Source: Branchipolynoe longqiensis (Eukaryota; Annelida; Polychaeta; Phyllodocida; Polynoidae). From it: a DNA stretch of 64,000 nucleotides. The stretch covers positions 115,533,430-115,597,429 of the forward strand of contig CM059188.1 in the NCBI GenBank assembly GCA_030323885.1. The letters run 5' to 3'. A program made the translations under genes and the position numbers. The notes under the pieces were generated by a model. That model was not told the DNA's origin. It searched no databases and saw nothing but the letters and a program-made list of their open reading frames with translations. The stretch's first letter is position 1. Every line of letters begins with the position of its first letter. This document shows positions 11,150 to 23,100 of this stretch, in pieces.

Positions 11150-11400
11150 TACTGGAAGCGGGGTTGTTTTATGAAGACGGACGGGCGATAATGGGTGGAC
11201 TCGGCGAGGCGTCCAGGCCTGGGGCCAAATGTATGAGGGCGGGTTAGGGCTCGTAACCCACGCGTCGTGCGGATTTCCCGGGTTAGCGGCCAAAGTGTCA
11301 ATGTATGAGGGCGGGTTAGGCAAACTCCTCGAGGGTTAACGTCGCCTTCACTAACCCCAAGTTGAGCCTGGGTTAACGTGCAGGTTAGGGACCGATTCGG
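11150..11400. repeat. GC-rich segment with repeated GGGTTA motifs
   Basis: AATGTATGAGGGCGGGTTAG occurs twice, near 11227 and 11300. GGGTTAG, GGGTTAA and GGTTAGGG occur several more times. It is not a telomere array, because spacing and context are irregular. Confidence 0.5.
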
Positions 11401-11403
11401 ACC

Positions 11404-11752
11404 AAATCTATTCAATGCGACCATATTTAACAGAATTACATACGCAATAAGTGAAATTTGATCAATTTAACCCTAAATTCGACGCGTTATTAAGGCTACC
11501 GCCGCATTGGCGGTGATATTAATCGCCGAACGGTGTGTAAACAAATCGCCGCTGCATCGACGTCGCGTTCCATACTGGCGGCGGCGGCGATTTGTTTACT
11601 TTACGTTCGTCGATTCGAAAATATAACTAGTAATATCGCCGCCAATGCGGCGGTAGCCTTAAGGAGGGTTCGAATTTAGGGTTAAATTGATAAAAGTTCA
11701 CTTATTGCGTATGTAATTCTGTTAAATATGATAGCATTTAATATATTTGAGC
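11404..11752. mobile_element. Hairpin element with about 79-bp arms
   Basis: The arm at 11404-11482 (including TTAACAGAATTACATACGCA) is repeated inverted at 11670-11752 with few mismatches. Without the inner insertion the loop would be about 20 bp and contain TTAA. It is probably a small MITE; its own target duplication is unclear. Confidence 0.7.
11490..11662. mobile_element. 165-bp MITE in a perfect TTAA duplication
   Basis: Exact TTAA on both sides (11490-11493 and 11659-11662). Terminal inverted repeats of 28 bp begin GGCTACCGCCGCATTGGCGG and differ at one base. The interior is CG-rich (CGCCGCTGCATCGACGTCGC). It sits in the loop of the larger hairpin at 11404-11752. TTAA duplications are typical of piggyBac and Kolobok transposons. 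Confidence 0.85.
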
Positions 11753-12099
11753 CTAATATATGCCTACAAATGCAGAGGGATTTCCCAAATCTATAAATAA
11801 CTGAAACGTTAGCTAACCCACGCGCGCTTTGGACTGATGCATCCCCCATGACACATATATTAACGCCGACAATAGATACCCCGCCGGCCGCCCTTAACTC
11901 CGCAGCCGATAAATTGTGACTCTTACATTTGGTCCCTGATGCCACATTTCGGCACCAGGCGGCGCCACCGCCAGCCGTTTCCGCCTGTCTCGTCATCAGC
12001 GCCGCAACACATTAGCTAAGCAGACTTGCCGGTGTCGGAAGTTCAATACACTACCCAACTCAAACACTATCGGGCCCAGCAGTGCCAGTGGGGGCTGTA

Positions 12100-12335
12100 G
12101 TGCCGCAAAATGTATCCTACTGTGTTCTGCCCCACCTTACTGCATACTGCCCCACCTTACTGCCTTATCCCGTACCCTACTGCATTCTGTCCCACCCTAC
12201 TGCATACTGCCACACCTTATACGCTGATAGTGCTGTGGCATTTAACAACCTACTGCATACTTCCCCAACCCTACTGCATAGAGCCCGACAATACTGCATA
12301 TGCTCCACCCTACTACACACTGCCTCACCCTTTTA
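12100..12335. repeat. Minisatellite, unit about 22 bp (CCCTACTGCATACTGCCCCA)
   Basis: About ten degenerate units of CC(C/T)TACTGCATACTGCCCCACC. No coding significance. Confidence 0.75.
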
Positions 12336-12369
12336 CAAATGAAAATGAATATGCAGCAATTATAAAAAA

Positions 12370-12560
12370 ATTTTAGAGTAGTGTTTTGAACTTAAAGGTA
12401 GTGTTTTAAACTTAAGGTTAGTGTGTTGAGCATGGCCACAGTAGCGTTTTGAACGACATTCAACTAGGTTGAAAACACTACCATAGTGTTCTGAACCTAG
12501 GTTGAAAACACTAGTGTAGTGTTTTGGGGGTAGTGTTTTGAACTTACTAAACCGGTGCTG
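12370..12560. repeat. Fold-back cluster of TAGTGTTTTGAAC
   Basis: TAGTGTTTTGAAC occurs at least four times on plus, and its complement GTTGAAAACACTA twice, within 190 bp. The region can fold and may be a decayed MITE. Confidence 0.55.
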
Positions 12561-12625
12561 CCCGCTAGGAGGCGCACAGTTCTCCACCTCCTCCAGATAG
12601 TCCATGGAAACCAGCAGCTGGATAC

Positions 12626-13129
12626 TGCCGGGATCATCATCATCATCATCCTCATCATGTTGTCGGTCACGATGCGACAAAGACTGCTTTCATTACTTGA
12701 CTGCCACTCTCCATTTAGCTCTGAGAGTGATGTCTATGAGTCGGTCTTAATGTCTCTCAGCTTCAGGTTTCTCTTGATGGTGTTTCATGAAAGCTGCCTG
12801 CAAAAGTGTTGAAGTGCTGATGGCTTTTGCAAGTTACCAGCGGCACTCGCTCGGGGAGCAAATAGAGGTTTCACACCGGCAAGAACATGTCCAGACAGGC
12901 GCAAAACTATTTGTCCCTGCAGTGGCTGGGAGATGTTGGGAATTCCATACATCAACTGCCCTTGATGTTGCCACAGTGACATGGTTTTCTGTTCAGGGTT
13001 TGCTCCCTTAGCCTCCAGTTCTGTTAAGAACCTGTACCACAAGGCAGTGGTTTACAACTCTGCAGGGCAGGGGCATCAAACTCCCTGAGGTATTGCAATA
13101 CCTGCATACCTGCATACCACTACTGCCGG
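12626..13129 (-). mobile_element. LINE 3' region with (ATG)n tail
   Basis: Minus-strand copy of the unit also present at 60643-61064 and 54243-54566. It contains a conserved block decoding as VWNSQHL.. in one frame, then GGCAGCTTTCATGAAA, and ends in ATGATG. VWN is typical near LINE ORF2 C-termini. The 3' UTR is shared with the LINE end at 1483-1770. Confidence 0.6.
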
Positions 13130-13147
13130 GATATATATATATATATA

Positions 13148-13627
13148 TATGAGTTGGTCTCACGAAAATGGACCAATTGGTGGTCAATTTAAGATATTGG
13201 CATCACAATTGTTAAAGTGTAGTGCATTTCTTTGCTTCATATTAAATGATCATAGAAACAAATAGGGTTGTTGTATTTTCTCTACCTTTACATTCAGGAT
13301 AAATTTAAGAACTTTTGAACACCTCTGTCAATGCTAACCTATAATTATGCCGTTTGATGCCAACATCCAATAGTCAATGCCAACATTTTTAGCAGATGTC
13401 GGCATCGCAATTGTTACAGTGTCATGCATTTCTTTGTTTCATATTAAATTATGCTAGAAACAAACAGGCTTCTTGTATTTTCTCTACCTTTACATTCAGG
13501 ATAAATTTGAGAACTTTCCAACACCTCTGTCAATGCTAAACTATAACTATGCCGTTTGACGCCGACATTCAATGCTCGACGCCGACAACTTTCCCCCATT
13601 GGCCTATTTCCGTGAGACTGACTCATA
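13148..13627. mobile_element. TA-flanked MITE with internal duplication
   Basis: Ends TGAGTTGGTCTCACGAAAAT and, as reverse complement, TGAGTCAGTCTCACGGAAAT are flanked by TA inside a (TA)n target. The internal unit of about 220 bp (TTTCTCTACCTTTACATTCA) is present twice in tandem; the sister copy at 49905-50183 has one. TA targets suggest Tc1/mariner-type mobilisation. Confidence 0.75.
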
Positions 13628-13936
13628 TATATATAAAAATATAGGACGAAGGTATTCGCTCTGCAAATTAGTGGAAGAATGATTAATATTCGCAGAGCTG
13701 CTGAAGAGTGTACTTATTATCATGTTATCATGACTCAATCTTTACGATAATTGGCCAATAGATAGAAAACAGGTATGTGAAAATGAATATGGTAGTTTCA
13801 AAGATTTGCAGAGGTTTTTGATAAATAGAAAAAAAAAAATTCGGAGCAATTTTCATTAAACTTCTAGTGGCGGATTAAAAAGATTTGAATGAGGAAGAAC
13901 ATTTTCATCTACATGATGTAAAAGACAGCTTGTTAA

Positions 13937-14118
13937 TACAGTAAAACCTCTCCAAATCAACCGACCTTTGGACTGACTTTAAGTGGTCCAATTAGGGAGG
14001 TGGTCGGTTTACAGAGTTAGAATATGGTTACAATGGTATTGTTTGGACCCAAATAAAGTGATCAATATAGGGTAGTGGTCGATCTGTGGAGGTGGTCGGT
14101 TAGCGAGGTTTTACTGTA
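13937..14118. mobile_element. Tc1/mariner-pogo-type MITE
   Basis: CAGTAAAACCTCTCCAAATC at the left matches, inverted, CAGTAAAACCTCGCTAACCG at the right. An exact TA duplication lies at 13937-13938 and 14117-14118. 178 bp, non-coding. CAGT-type ends with TA duplication are typical of pogo/Tigger relatives. Confidence 0.85.
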
Positions 14119-15050
14119 CCTCTAAAAGTGGCCCACAGCAAAGTGAACAGTAACGTATACCGCAACATTTGGGTAAAAAAACGCGATGCGCAGCTCTGCG
14201 AATAGCCAGTGCGATATATATATTTGCATTATCCTGTGCTGTGCATGGGTTAAAGCTAGGCTCCGCATCAATCCCAGGACCAATATTCTGTTGAACGGTC
14301 ATTATATATAGGTATATATTCATGATCTCTGACTATATTCAGAGACCATGTGTATATTTACATTCTCTGCTATATTCCGGACTTGTGTACTGTCCCATTT
14401 AAAAATAGTGCCACCGTCTGGTGGGATCCATCTGTACCATTATGCGATAAACCATATTGGTAATGCTATCTCATGGTTAGGTGTCTTAAAATGGATGCCA
14501 CTCTGGTCGAAGTGACCAAAATCAGTAAAAAAAAACATGTAAATTAATATGAAATCTGCATGGTAGGCACAAAAAGAAATGCCATTGACAACCCATACAT
14601 GGCGAAGGATCAGTGGAGTACAATGATCAGCGTTGAAAGTGCCAATTAACAGAGAAGTACTGATCAGAACGACCCTAAAACCTAACCACTGCTTGGGCTT
14701 ACATATAGTTATAAATGTACACGTATATATAGGATGTATAATCTATTATGCGGATGTAAATAGGTGAAGTTGTAGTATGCTTGTACTTATCTAGCAATTA
14801 ATTAGTAATTAATTATCACAAATACTCTGCTTATATGTATGCTGAATCGCTGGCCAGGCTATAGTTGATCCATAGTGGCACTACTAGCGCCACCAGTGTG
14901 GGTTTCTAGCAGTTTGCGTGGCAAAGCCACCACTTGCTATGCAGATTTCAAATTGGTTTAACCGGTAGGCCTATATTTGTGCTTTGCCAATATGCAAATA
15001 AATAGTGTCCGACCCATCACCTGTTTGTCTGTTCTACTTCTTTAACATAG
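14119..15050. other. Intron sequence, no gene seen
   Basis: AT-rich. GCAGCTCTGCGAATA near 14190 is an inverted match to TATTCGCAGAGCTGC near 13693, so an older element may surround the pogo-type MITE. Nothing else supported. Confidence 0.4.
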
Positions 15051-15052
15051 CA

Positions 15053-15290
15053 AGATTTATATGCTGTATAAGCCATTATATGTGTATAATAAGGCCGGAA
15101 GCTTCCATCTTCTCTCCAGCCTATCTTCTCTCCCCCCAGTCATCTACTGGTGGAGCCTGCTTAACCTACAAACTTCCATCCTACTCTCACTCAGATCCGT
15201 TGGGGAGCGCCACATGTGTGTGCACGTACCACTACCCTCCCTACATACACTCACTGTACCGCTGGATTTTTCTTTTTCGGTAAGGGGCGT
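15053..15290 (+). repeat. GTATAA-end / GCGCCAC family, long subtype
   Basis: ATGCTGTATAAGCCATTATA starts the unit. It shares AATAAGGCCGGAAGC, CAGTCATCTACTGGT, CCTGCTTAACCTACAA and a GAGCGCCACATG core with 28243-28457 at about 80 percent identity by eye. Confidence 0.7.
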
Positions 15291-15396
15291 GGTTCCTCTT
15301 GCCAGAGATTACAACTCTTACCCACTATCATGTCTTGTGTCTTTCTTATTATGTAGGACAACTATTACACACATATATATGCACACACATATACAT

Positions 15397-16122
15397 GGCC
15401 GGATCAGTATAGTGCAGGCTTCCCATGTGGAAGGTCAGGAGTTTGATTCCCTTTCGGGTAAAACCAATGACTTACAAAATTGATACTTGTCGCTATCTAG
15501 CCTGGTGCTTGGCATTACTAGGATAGGGCAAGGACTGGTTAGCTCAGGATAATGTGACTGACTGGAATATCAGGTCATAGTGCCGGTGGCCTAGTCTCCA
15601 AATGGGTCAGTACTTTAAAGTTGCCATGAGTGTGCAGTGTAACCAGTTGGTGCCCATCTAGATACAAGATTCACCCCGTACTTACAGTACAGGGGTGAAC
15701 GCCAACATACTCTAAATACGGGCGAAAATAGTTTTAGTATGGAACAAGAAGTAGAATGCCTGGCACCAGTGTCAAATGGTTACTTATAAAATTATATCAG
15801 CACACAGTTGCTGAAATGGGAGAGAATGCAAAAAGACAAGATGGCGGCCAGAGAACGCCGTCGATTTCACTTTTAAATTGCATTAAAGTATATGTTTTAT
15901 TATATCTTCCAACTTAAAATTAGCGGGTAAATATGAAGACGTACATACAGAATATATTGTGCTTCTTAAATTAAGAATTTACCAGCTCAGTTAATTTCCC
16001 CAGCATGTTGAAATTCTTCGCGAGCTTTTCTAATGGGTTGGTTTTCACCCCTGTACTGGAAGTACGGGGTGAATCTTTTATCTAGTGCCTATCCTGATGT
16101 GGCCTTAGATGTTGTCAGGATG
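15397..16122 (+). repeat. SINE, head B with long tail, split by a MITE
   Basis: SINE parts at 15397-15657 and 16086-16122 join into one head-B, long-tail copy when the element between them is removed. The end reads CTTAGATGTTGTCAGGATGT. Confidence 0.8.
15658..16085. mobile_element. MITE with 42-bp terminal inverted repeats, hAT-like duplication
   Basis: The ends CTAGATACAAGATTCACCCC and, inverted, CTAGATAAAAGATTCACCCC continue for 42 bp with only two differences. The flanks TGCCCAT and TGCCTAT give a 7-8 bp target duplication, and the disrupted SINE provides the empty-site sequence. The interior contains CAAGATGGCGGCC (15839-15851), a perfect YY1-type motif. A 7-8 bp duplication points to hAT or a relative. 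Confidence 0.85.
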
Positions 16123-16127
16123 TAAAT

Positions 16128-16330
16128 AATTCCTCCGGTGCGACTGACACTTGTCGAGACCCATTGGAGGGGAGGTGGGCTACAGGTGGTGCCACCAGTC
16201 AAGTGAGGAGACTTACGAAGATAACAATGGTAATAACTGTAATATAATAATATAATATATAATGGAAACAATTCCCTTCGTATGTGTATACTCGCATAAT
16301 TCATCATACATCGCATATACATTAACACAT
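16128..16330 (-). repeat. GTATAA-end / GCGCCAC family repeat
   Basis: CAGGTGGTGCCACCAGTC is the central palindrome. AATTCCCTTCGTATGTGTAT on plus is the reverse complement of the family end. Confidence 0.5.
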
Positions 16331-16649
16331 TATATATATAATATATTACTATTATCTACGCTATTTATGTAATATATATATAATAAGTTATTTATTCTAT
16401 TTTATATCCTAAAAATGTACATTTAACAAGCGACGTGGTTTGTCCGTCGACATAAAGTATTACACAGTAGAAACACCCCCCCCCCCCTGGCTCCACTTGA
16501 CAATTAAAAACATCTAACGCCATTTTGGCAAAACCACCCAAAGTCTTTTAGTACGCATTGTATTCCCATCTGTACTAACGTTTTGCTATGTACCGACCTG
16601 TGTGTATGATCTTATTGTATTTCTGTATTTCCCAGACCTATAGTGTCGG
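16331..16649. other. Intron sequence, no gene seen
   Basis: (TA)-rich sequence and a 13-base C run near 16477. Nothing coding recognised. Confidence 0.4.
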
Positions 16650-16960
16650 TGACAAGTTTTTAACTATTCCGATATTCGAAATGGGGGAATGCAATTGTTC
16701 TATTACTATTTGGTGTGCTTAGCCAGGTGCGTTTGTACATGTATGTATATATATATGGATTGGTTTGTACCTGAGTGGGATGTGAATAGACATAGTGGTG
16801 CTGGCAGTTCTGAGTGTGATTGCACTCAGGGCCTAGCCCTTCTGCTGGGGTAGGGATAACCACACTGAAAAGGTCAAGGTTGGTGGTGGCCAGGGCGCCA
16901 GACAGCTACTGGTGGTGGGCAGACCACTGGTATCCATGGAGACCAGGAATTTTTCCATTC
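16650..16960 (+). mobile_element. Fragment of LTR family X
   Basis: Shares GGGGGAATGCAATTGTTCTA, GACATAGTGGTGCTGGCAG, CACTCAGGGCCTA and GGGCAGACCACTGGTA in order with the LTR at 48230-50617. Here these blocks are contiguous, showing that the LINE and MITE in the other copy are insertions. Confidence 0.65.
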
Positions 16961-16991
16961 GATATATTGCTTCAAAGTGAGGCTAGATGGT

Positions 16992-17420
16992 CGGTTGGAT
17001 GGTTGTTCAAGTTTTACGTCCTGGCAACATCTAAGGTCATATCAGGTCGGGTACCGAGTTGTGACAGAGTGCACTCATGGCACTTTATATTTCAGCCCTA
17101 ATGGGAAATCAGGCTACTGGCATCTGACCCGATATCCCACTCAGTTACATTATCCTGACACTTAGTCGATCCAATGACTTATAAATTGATATGTGTCGCT
17201 TCCTAGCCTGGCGCTTGACATTATTAGGATATGGCAAGGACTGGTTGATGCAGTGTCAGGATAATGTGACTGCATGGGATATCAGGTCATGATGCTGCCG
17301 GCCTAGTCTCACAGAGGAGCAGCCCTCTAAAGTCACCATGAGTGCGCACTGTCACACATTGGTACCCATCCTGAGATGACCTTGGGTGTTGCCATGATGT
17401 AAAACTCCCAACGACCAACT
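16992..17420. repeat. Head-to-head inverted pair of SINE tails
   Basis: 16992-17166 is a minus-strand long tail. From 17168 a plus-strand copy begins in the middle module (AATGACTTATAAATTGATAT) and runs to the tail end. Neither has a head. The junction is direct, giving a fold-back of over 400 bp. Confidence 0.75.
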
Positions 17421-17699
17421 AACTTATCTTCCCAGGGAATATTGATGAATGAGATTGTCATAACACATACCTGAGCCAAGGTTAGGGTATATAACAATAT
17501 CATAGTATGTTCTGCTGATGTTATCATCTACTAAGCTACAGCCAACCACCAACCATCCCACTACGCATACCATAATGGTCTAATTACCCTGTTTGCACCA
17601 GACCTGATCGTCTCATTTTGCATGTCCACAACCATTTTTATCCGCTAATCCGCTCTCTAAAACCCCACTCACACGAGGCCTGCGTTCGCTTACGATCGC

Positions 17700-17882
17700 A
17701 AGTCAACACCTGATATGACCTCAAATGTTGCCAGGAGATACAGCTCCAACAACCAACCATCCAACCTTTCACTGGCACGCTGGGTCTCAGCTGCAGTCCT
17801 TTCTGAGAAACCAGCGGAACTCAAAATCCACAATCTACCAAAAGGGAAGACGGACGCTCAACTCATTCGGCCATCCCGTCTG
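17700..17882. repeat. SINE remnants in opposite orientation
   Basis: 17700-17755 is a plus-strand tail end (CCTGATATGACCTCAAATGT). 17808-17882 is a minus-strand head A ending CATTCGGCCATCCCGTCTG and meeting an 18-base C run. Confidence 0.6.
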
Positions 17883-17993
17883 CCCCCCCCCCCCCCCCCC
17901 TGGATACAGCTTACAGAGCGGTGGTGGGGGCGTTGGTTATTTTCATATACACCATGATACAGGAAGTGGCGACAAGTTTCAATTTTGTATTTA

Positions 17994-18302
17994 AAAAAAG
18001 CTTGTTTTATTTACCGACACCTCTAGAGCACATTGACTCTTATCATCGGCTATTGGATGTCAAACATATAGTCTTTCTGACACATTTCTTTGGAGGAAGC
18101 CCGCTGCCGCTACTCTTTCTGATAAGCAGCAAGGGGTCTTATATATGCACTTTCCCACAGACAGGACACACATACCACAGCCTTTGATCAACCAGTTGTG
18201 GACCACTGGTTGGAATGGAAAATAACCTAAACTCCAAATGGGTCCAATGAGCAGGATCGATAGGATGACCCACACTTTCACAGGAGGAAGTCTACCACCT
18301 TA
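17994..18302 (-). repeat. MetaSINE-like SINE
   Basis: Nearly complete minus-strand copy. The 3' end (AAAAAGCTTGTTTTATTTAC on plus), ATCGGCTATTGGATGTCAAA, AAGCAGCAAGGGGTCTTATA and GTCCAATGAGCAGGATCGAT are visible. Its 5' end stops where the solo LTR at 18303 begins. Confidence 0.75.
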
Positions 18303-19182
18303 TAAACTTCGTGAGAACTGGCCGTTCTGAACTCACCATGTTTACACACTCCTCAGGTGTCTCCTGACAACTGTCTGTCAGTCCCCACCTACAGTGTTAT
18401 TCTAAACAGCTCATTAAGAAAGAAAGGGAGACAAGTCGCGCAAGATTGACAGTGAAGAGGTTGTGCTAATTGGCATCAACTCCTGTTTACCTACTAGCAA
18501 CCTACCACCCTGACTCCTTACAAAGTGCACACACACATGTACATACTCATGTTGGTGTCTACCAAATTCAGTGCGTACAACCCATTGAACCTGATTCCAA
18601 TCGGTGTTACACACAGCTCAGTGTCTTTTGCGGATATATGCTACTAGAATGAAGTGTAGAGAGTGGAGTAGCCTCAAAAAGTGTCCATTGTGGGGTGTGC
18701 ATAGCAGGTATAAGGAATGCAAGGTGATTGGACTCACACAACCAGCCAATCAGACACCCTCTACAGCCTGGGTGGGTGACGCCCTAATAGAGGGCAGCTG
18801 TCACTCAACCCCAGCTGCAGATGGTGTCCATAATGTATGCAGGATGGCTGGATGTGCTTGTCCATCGGACCCATGGTAACAAATAGTTGCCAACAGTTCC
18901 AATAACACATATCAATGCTTCTCTCCTCCAATTGCACTCTTTCTGGTGCATAAAGGGAACATTGCCATAATTATTAACTGTCTCTTCAGGAGGAACATCA
19001 CATCACAATCTTGGTTGCTATGCGTTATTACATTTCCACATATGCGCATATGTCAAAATGCGGGTGAGTCACCCAAGGGTTATCTGAAACATAACCATGC
19101 TCCGCAACTCCATCGCCCAAGAATAATAATGTTTTCTACCAATATATAAATCTGAACCGAAAATCTGTATATTTTTATGGCC
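18303..19182 (-). mobile_element. Solo LTR, family Y (diverged copy)
   Basis: Inverted homologue of 58196-59043 over its full length. Shared blocks include GACAAGTCGCGCAAGATTGA, TGACGCCCTAATAGAGG, GACAGCTGCC-type and AAAATCTGTATATTTTTA. No internal retroelement sequence is attached. Confidence 0.7.
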
Positions 19183-19213
19183 TGATGCAACGTCATGCTC
19201 CGTTTCAATTGTG

Positions 19214-19297
19214 TACGTCATTGGTTTGACTCAACTGGGATTCACCCTCCAGACCTTCCGCACGGGAAGCCTGCGCTCTACCATCCAGGCGGGGAGA
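19214..19297 (-). repeat. SINE head B fragment
   Basis: CATTGGTTTGACTCAACTGG then a tRNA-like head ending CTCTACCATCCAGGCGGGG. No tail. Confidence 0.65.
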
Positions 19298-19365
19298 GTC
19301 CACCATCTAAGAATCAGACTATGTCTGGTGTAATCGGTGCAGTTAAAGTCGGGCATTAGGAGAGG

Positions 19366-19697
19366 TTGGTTGGATGTTGGAGTTTGACGTCCTGGAAACA
19401 TCTAAGCTCAGATCAGGACAAGGCATTGGCTTGTGACAGTGCGCACTCATGGCAACTTTATAATGCTGCCCTGACTGGGAAATCAGGCCACCGGCACCAT
19501 GACCCGATATCTCACTTAGTCACATTATCCTGACACTGAGCCAACCAGTCCTTCCCCTATCCTATTAATGGCAAGCACCAGGCTAGGAAGCGGCAAGTAT
19601 CAATTTTATAAGTCATTCCTTTGACTCGACCTGGAACCGAACTCCGAAACATCCGCACACGAGGCAAACGCTCTACCGATTAGGCCACCACGCCCAG
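19366..19697 (-). repeat. SINE, head B with long tail
   Basis: Full-length minus-strand copy ending CGATTAGGCCACCACGCCC on plus; tail start GGTTGGATGTTGGAGTTTGA. Confidence 0.85.
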
Positions 19698-19974
19698 TGG
19701 ATATTAGGAGAAGACATGAGAGCTGATGAAGCCAATAAGGCTGGTTCCCCTGACAGGTTCGGGTTTTACTCATCTTCTTTTGTGCCTCTGTTTGGTATTG
19801 TTATTGTATTTTGCTGCTGTTTTGGGTCCCTTAAGTGGATGCTATGAGATGTACCCTTCCCTAACCCTGACAAAATGTCACTCTTCCCCCGCCCTGTTAT
19901 ACCCCCCCCCCCACCTCACCACCGCCCCCAGCGCTTACAAGCACCCATCGGTCCTCCCCCTCACTCCTGCTCCT

Positions 19975-20112
19975 TGTTCCTTGTTTTGGGGAGTTTTCAG
20001 TCACGTTGCCGCATTGAAGGTTGCAATTCTGCAGCACTATATGGGCACCACCAAATGCGGTCCCATGTAGCCGGAAGTTGGCTTCCGGTGGGGAGTTGTC
20101 AGAGAAATTAGT
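19975..20112 (-). mobile_element. 3' terminus of the I-type LINE
   Basis: TTTTGGGGAGTTTTCAGTCA and GCAATTCTGCAGCACTATAT are the reverse complement of the 3' terminal sequence of the LINE copies ending near 34800 and 52175. The truncated side adjoins the G run and satellite. Confidence 0.75.
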
Positions 20113-20145
20113 GTGTGGCATGTGTGTGTGTGTGTGGGTGAGTGT

Positions 20146-20176
<31 letters not shown>

Positions 20177-23100
20177 AGGGGACGAGTCGGCGGTGCAGCG
20201 CGGGGGGAGAGGTGGAGAGAAAGAGGTACCACTCCTGTTGCCCATCCCCGCCGTCATGTCCCTCCATCCCCTACCATCCTCCACCATCCCCTACCATCCT
20301 CCACCATCCCCTACCATCCCCGGCCATCCACTACGATCCCCCGCCATCCCATACATATCCCACCATCCCCTACGATCCCCTGCCACCCCTTACTATCCCC
20401 CACCATCCATCACCACCACCCACCATCCACTACAATTCCCCACCATCCCCTACCATCTCCAGCCATCCCTCACCATCCCCGGCCATGCCCTACAATCCCC
20501 CGCCATACCATACCATCCCTCACTATCCCCTACCATCCGTCATGATACCCCACCATCGTCTACCATTCCCTACCATCCCCATCATCCTCTACCATCCCCC
20601 ACCATCCCCTAGCATCCCCCACCATCCCCTACAGTCCCCCACCATACCCTACTATCCCCCACCATCCCCGACTATCCCCAACCATCGTCTACCATCCCCC
20701 ACCATCCGCCACCATCCCCCACCGTCCCCCACCATCCCCCACCATCCCCCACCATCCCCCACCCTGCCGCACCATCCCCCGCCATACTCCACCATCCCCC
20801 ACCATCCCCCACCCTGCCGCACCATCCCCCGCCATACCCCACCATCCCCCACCATCCCCCACCCTCCCCACCATCCCCCACCATCCCCCACCCTGCCGCA
20901 CTATCCCCCGCCATACCCCATCATCCCCCACCATCCCCAGCCATTCCCGACCATCCCCACCATCCCCACCACCCCCCACCATCCCCAGCCATCCCCGACC
21001 ATCCCCACCATCCTCCACCATCCCCTACCATCCCCCACCATCCCCAACCATCCCCTACCATCCCCCACCTTCCCCACCATCCCCCACCATCCCCCACCAT
21101 CCCAACCACCCCCCACCATCCCCCACCCTTCCGCACCATCCCCCGCCATACCCAACCATCCCCTACCATCCCCCACCCTCCCCACCATCCCCCACCCTCC
21201 CCACCATCCCCCACCATCCCCACCCTGCCGCACCATCCCCCGCCATACCCCACCACCCCCCACCATCCCCACCATCCGCCACCATCCCCTACCATCCCCC
21301 ACCATCCCCCACCATGCCCCACCATACTGTACCATCCCCCACCATCCCCACCATCCTCCACCATCTTCTACCATCCCCCCAACATCCCCCACCATCCCCT
21401 ACCATCCCCACCATCCCCTACATCCCCACCATCCCCTACCATCCCCACCATCCCCTACCATCCCCACCATACTATACCATCCCCTACCATCCCTACCATC
21501 CCCTACCATCCCCACCATACCCCCACCATCCCCTGCCATCCCCCACCATCCCCTACCATCCCCCACCATCCCCTACCATCCCCCCCATCCCCCACCATAC
21601 CCTACCATCCACCACCATCCTCTACCATCCCCCAACATCCCCCACCATCCCCTACCATCCCCACCATCCCCCACCATCCCCCACCATACCCCACCATCCC
21701 CCACCATACTCAACTATCCACCACCATACCCCACCATCCCCCACCATACGCTACTATCCACCACCATCCCCCACTATCCCCCACCATACCCCACCATCCC
21801 CCACCATCCCCTACCATCCCCCACCATCCCTTACCATCCCCCACCATCCCCTACCATCCCCCACCATCCCCCACCATACCCTACCATCCACCACCATCCT
21901 CTACCATCCCCCACCATCCCCCACTATCCACCACAATCCCCCACCATCCCCCACCATACCCTACTATCCACCACCATCCCCCACCATACCCTACTATCCA
22001 CCACCATCCCCGACCATCCCTCACCATCCCCCAACATCCCCCACCATCCCCTACCATCCCCACCACCCCCACATCCCCACCATCCCCACCATCCCCTACC
22101 ATCCCCACCATCCCCACATGCCCCACCATACTGTACCATCCCCCACCATCCCCACCATCCTCCACATCTCCTACCATCCCCCCAACATCCCCCACCATCC
22201 CCTACCATCCCACCATCCCTACAATCCCCACCATCCCCTACCATCCCCACATCCCCTACCATCCCACACCATACTATACCATCCCCTACCATCCCTACCA
22301 TCCCCTACCATCCCCACCATACAGCCCACCATCCCCTGCCATCACCCACCATCCCTACCATCCCCCACCATCCCCTACCATCCCCCCCATCCCCACCATA
22401 CCCTACCATCACCACCATCCTCTACCATCCCCCAACATCCCCCACCATCCCCTACCATCCCCACCATCCCCCACCATACCCCACCATCCCCCACCATACC
22501 CAACTATCCACCACCATACCCACCATCCCCCACCATACGCTACTATCCACCACCATCCCCCACCATCCCCCACCATACCCCACCATCCCCCACCATCCCC
22601 TACATCCCCCACCATCCCTTACCATCCCCACCATCCCTACCATCCCCCACCATCCCACATCCCCTACCATCCACCACCATCCTCTACCATCCCACCCCAC
22701 CATCCCCCACTATCCACCACAATCCCCCACCATCCCCCACCATACCCTACTATCCACCACCATCCCCACCATACCCTACTATCCACCACCATCCCCGACC
22801 ATCCTCACATCCCCCAACATCCCCCACCATCCCCTACCATCCCCACCATCCCCACCATCCCCTACCATCCCCACCATACCCCACCATCCCCCACCATACC
22901 CTACTATCCACCACCATCCTCTACCATCCCCCACCATCCCCTACCATCCCCACCATCCCCCACCATCCCCCACCATCCCCCACCATCCCCACCATCCCCC
23001 ACCATCCCCAACCATCCCCACCATCCCCCACCATCCCCTACCATCCCCCACTATCCCCCACCATCCCCCACCATCCCCCAACATCCCCCACCCCACCATC

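Noticed and set aside
11150..11400. Interstitial telomere array
   Set aside because: GGGTTA motifs are irregularly spaced within larger GC-rich repeats, not head-to-tail TTAGGG.
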